Origin: Semisulcospira habei
Lineage: Eukaryota > Mollusca > Gastropoda > Semisulcospiridae
Assembly (NCBI GenBank): GCA_036245525.1
Contig: BTPG01000003.1
Span: 207,771,539 to 207,835,538, forward strand
Direction: 5' to 3'
Length of the DNA stretch: 64,000 nucleotides
Part shown: positions 62,152 through 64,000 of the stretch, one piece after another
How positions within the stretch are numbered: position 1 is the stretch's first letter
Layout of the letters: each line of letters begins with the position of its first letter
The notes under the pieces: generated by a model
What the model saw: the letters and a program-made list of their open reading frames with translations, nothing else
Database searches by the model: none
What the model was told of the DNA's origin: nothing
Program-made: the position numbers and the translations under genes

Positions 62152-64000
62152 GTCATCAATTAATACATCAACCAGTTCATCAGCTATGTCTTCAGATAAC
62201 TTGAGCCTGTAATGTCCAGGTGCATAAGCTTTTTCCTTAGTGTGAAACACTCTTTTCGTGTCTCCAACTGCAAGTGATTTCTTATGTGTTTGAATTATTT
62301 CAAGATTATGTTTGTTTGATCTCAGTGACTTGTTTGGATAATCAGGCATTAATGCACCATCTAACACTTGCTTGTAATGTTCATGACGTATGTCTTTATT
62401 TTTTATTGCTGTTTTTTTAATTCCTTTGGCTTTTGACTGACTTCCCTTCTGGTGCAGTATAGAATACATTTTTGATCTCAGTCCAACGTACTCAACTATT
62501 GGCACACCATTTAGTTCATCCTTAAACTTACCAGGCACTTTTTTGTTTTGTGTGCTGAACAGTGGGTGATCCTTAGGGTAGTCAGACGTGTCATACATGT
62601 GTAGTTCTGTTTTCATGTCTTCATAAAAGTCTTCAGTACACACGTCAATGATCATAGAGTCAGTGTCAGTGTATAACAGACGACAGTCAGGATACTTTAA
62701 TTTGAAGTAATCATAATAAAATTCAAGCATCACCAGTTTTGACAACTCCAGAATTGCCATACCAATGAATACTGGCTTGTCCAGTTTAACAATCTTTTTT
62801 TTGAGTGACACAGCATACAATGATGAATGAAATTCTTTATACCCTGTGTATTGAGGCTTGCCTGTAAGTTTAATTGCACCCAATTCAGTTGTGACCATTC
62901 TCACATCTTTTCTGTGATGAGGATTTTCTATTGTCTTGCCAAAACAGGCATTGTTCATAAGCTTAAAGAAGTCTTTGTCAAATGCAGTGTTGCCGTCTCT
63001 GGCACGAAGGGTTGTGTTCTTCATTATGTAATCTTTCATGAAAGCACTCTGATCAAATTGAATTCCTCTGTGAACTTTCTTTAGTACTAACCCGTGTCTG
63101 ATGTAAAACTGCAGCAAACGATAGTGGCAAACGTAATTGAATTTGTCATTCAAATTTGGCACAAGTTTGGTGTCTTCTTTTTTCCCTGTCATACTCATTT
63201 TCTCAACAGCTAACGGATAATCATTGTGGTAATCATGTAGATGGTGTGGGTACTCTAGGTCAACTTCAAAGATCCAACCCTTCGCGTCGTTTCGGTCAAG
63301 ATTCATAATATTGTTTGTTAACCCTGTTATGTCATACTGTGACAAATCATACAGACAAAAGTTTTTCAAGGGCAATAACTCACACATTGCGAACCCATAC
63401 AAATTGTTCGAGTCAAGGTACGTAATGAATGACCATGATCTTGAGGGGTCAAAGTCAAGGTCATCAAGATATTTATTGTTGGCTTTGGCATAGTTGTTCG
63501 CTGCAATACTAATACCACCTCTCAATCCACGTTCCACCATTTCACCCATCGTATGATCAGACAACAGGTCTATAAATATCTTACTGGATTTCAAAAATGC
63601 ATCCCATGTCATGCCAGGACTAGTTATGTAACAAGCTGGGTCAAGTCTGTAGTGCAACAAACCCTTTTCACAGTAACTTTCAAATACGTCTGCTAGCAAA
63701 CAAACGTCAGCTTTTATGTACTGGTCATGGTAGTCACCAATCATCTGACACTCTAACTTCCCTCACGCATCAAGTGCGTGCTGGTATTCAGAGTCAGAAA
63801 TACCTTTGCCAGTTAGTGTAGAATAAAATTTCTCTTTTGGTGGCAGTCTTGTTTCTTCAAACACAACCCAGTGATCAATGTACTCATATGGATAGACACC
63901 TTTCTTAACCAAGTCTGGCTCAAAATATTTACTCGTAATTGGATACTCAGTCAGTCCTTCTGCCAGACTAGCAAGACCTAAAGACAAATGTTGCATAGAG
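62107..64000 (-). pseudogene. polB: Protein-primed DNA polymerase B, partial at the window edge, one in-frame TGA
   Basis: Two parts in one frame (63996-63763 and 63744-62107), separated by a TGA at 63763-63765. The right part holds a region just before palm A typical of Polinton PolB (KGVYPYEYID, then LPPKEKFYS). In the left part, palm A reads YLDSNNLYG (Asp ~111), the motif-B region is KLMNNACFGKT (~261-271) and palm C is LLYTDTDSMIID (~356-367). The basic C-terminus follows. Missing in the window: exonuclease and any N-terminal extension (beyond 64000). It replicates the element with protein priming, as in adenovirus. The TGA disables this copy. Confidence 0.9.

Larger units (their letters stand above)
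51753..64000. mobile_element. Polinton/Maverick (adintovirus-like) element, left part; continues past the window
   Basis: Identified by co-occurrence of a double-jelly-roll major capsid protein, a packaging ATPase, a retrovirus-type integrase and a protein-primed DNA polymerase B, plus small membrane proteins typical of these elements. The left terminus is taken as the AGTTACAACTAAC start because Polinton ends often begin AG; it is approximate. Near the terminus (51790-51875) is a palindromic array of ATAAGAACTTAT words. No maturation protease was recognised in the window; it may be beyond the right edge or lost. The copy is damaged: a premature TAA (54091-54093), a TGA (59792-59794), a TGA in polB (63763-63765), frameshifts at ~53790 and ~60185, a 387-bp insertion (54382-54768) and a 76-bp insertion (61246-61321). 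Confidence 0.9.

Overview
This window is eukaryotic, almost certainly metazoan, and most probably from a marine mollusc or another lophotrochozoan. That placement rests on an intron-flanked fucolectin/F5-8C-type exon, CR1-group LINEs, a Ty3/gypsy element with a chromodomain, a Polinton/Maverick (adintovirus-like) element and many foldback and microsatellite repeats. There are no bacterial operons, CRISPR arrays or rRNA/tRNA genes that I could support. Nearly everything that codes is mobile DNA. The only credible host coding sequence is one exon at 19862-20077.

Layout. (i) About 0.8-12.9 kb, minus strand: a long Ty3/gypsy retroelement in the order gag, pol (protease, RT, RNase H, integrase, chromodomain), a RING-like zinc protein, a two-part env with a furin-like site and fusion peptide, and a small ORF overlapping the env stop. 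Gag and pol are in the same frame, separated by a single UAG. I found no LTRs; the left one is probably outside the window. (ii) 13-20 kb: foldback repeats, a 5'-truncated LINE on the minus strand inside ~102-bp direct repeats, a PIF/Harbinger-type non-autonomous element with TTA target duplication, and the host exon. (iii) 20.1-29.9 kb: a CR1-group LINE (LINE-A) lying between two (TC)n tracts, with a frameshifted ORF1 (coiled coil plus SGNH esterase), an unusual array of stem-loops between ORF1 and ORF2, and a decayed ORF2 that carries a nested second LINE. (iv) 30.0-31.9 kb: a fragment of the same LINE group starting directly after the (TC)n tract, split by a third LINE with an 8-bp target duplication. 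(v) 33.07-40.64 kb: a full-length related LINE (LINE-B), again between (TC)n tracts, with two intact ORFs; its ORF1 contains a large in-frame minisatellite. (vi) 40.7-50 kb: MITE-like repeats, a degraded tyrosine-recombinase-like gene with a Myb-like tail, a decayed RTE-like LINE, and a pair of ~400-bp inverted repeats bracketing 41.3-50.0 kb. (vii) 50.3-51.5 kb: pieces of a LINE ORF1 with a 2A ribosome-skipping motif, arranged as a 5' inversion. (viii) 51.75 kb to the right edge: a Polinton/adintovirus-like element with capsid protein, packaging ATPase, integrase, protein-primed PolB and several small membrane proteins. It is inactivated by stop codons, frameshifts and insertions and continues past the window.

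How the parts relate. The LINEs supply their own ORF1/ORF2 machinery and seem to use TC microsatellites as landing sites. The Polinton genes form a virus-like set (capsid, DNA packaging, integration, DNA replication) in compact divergent/convergent blocks with AATAAA-rich sequence abutting the start codons. I ran no searches; family names come from motifs I can read and from remembered family features, and boundaries without a visible target duplication are approximate.
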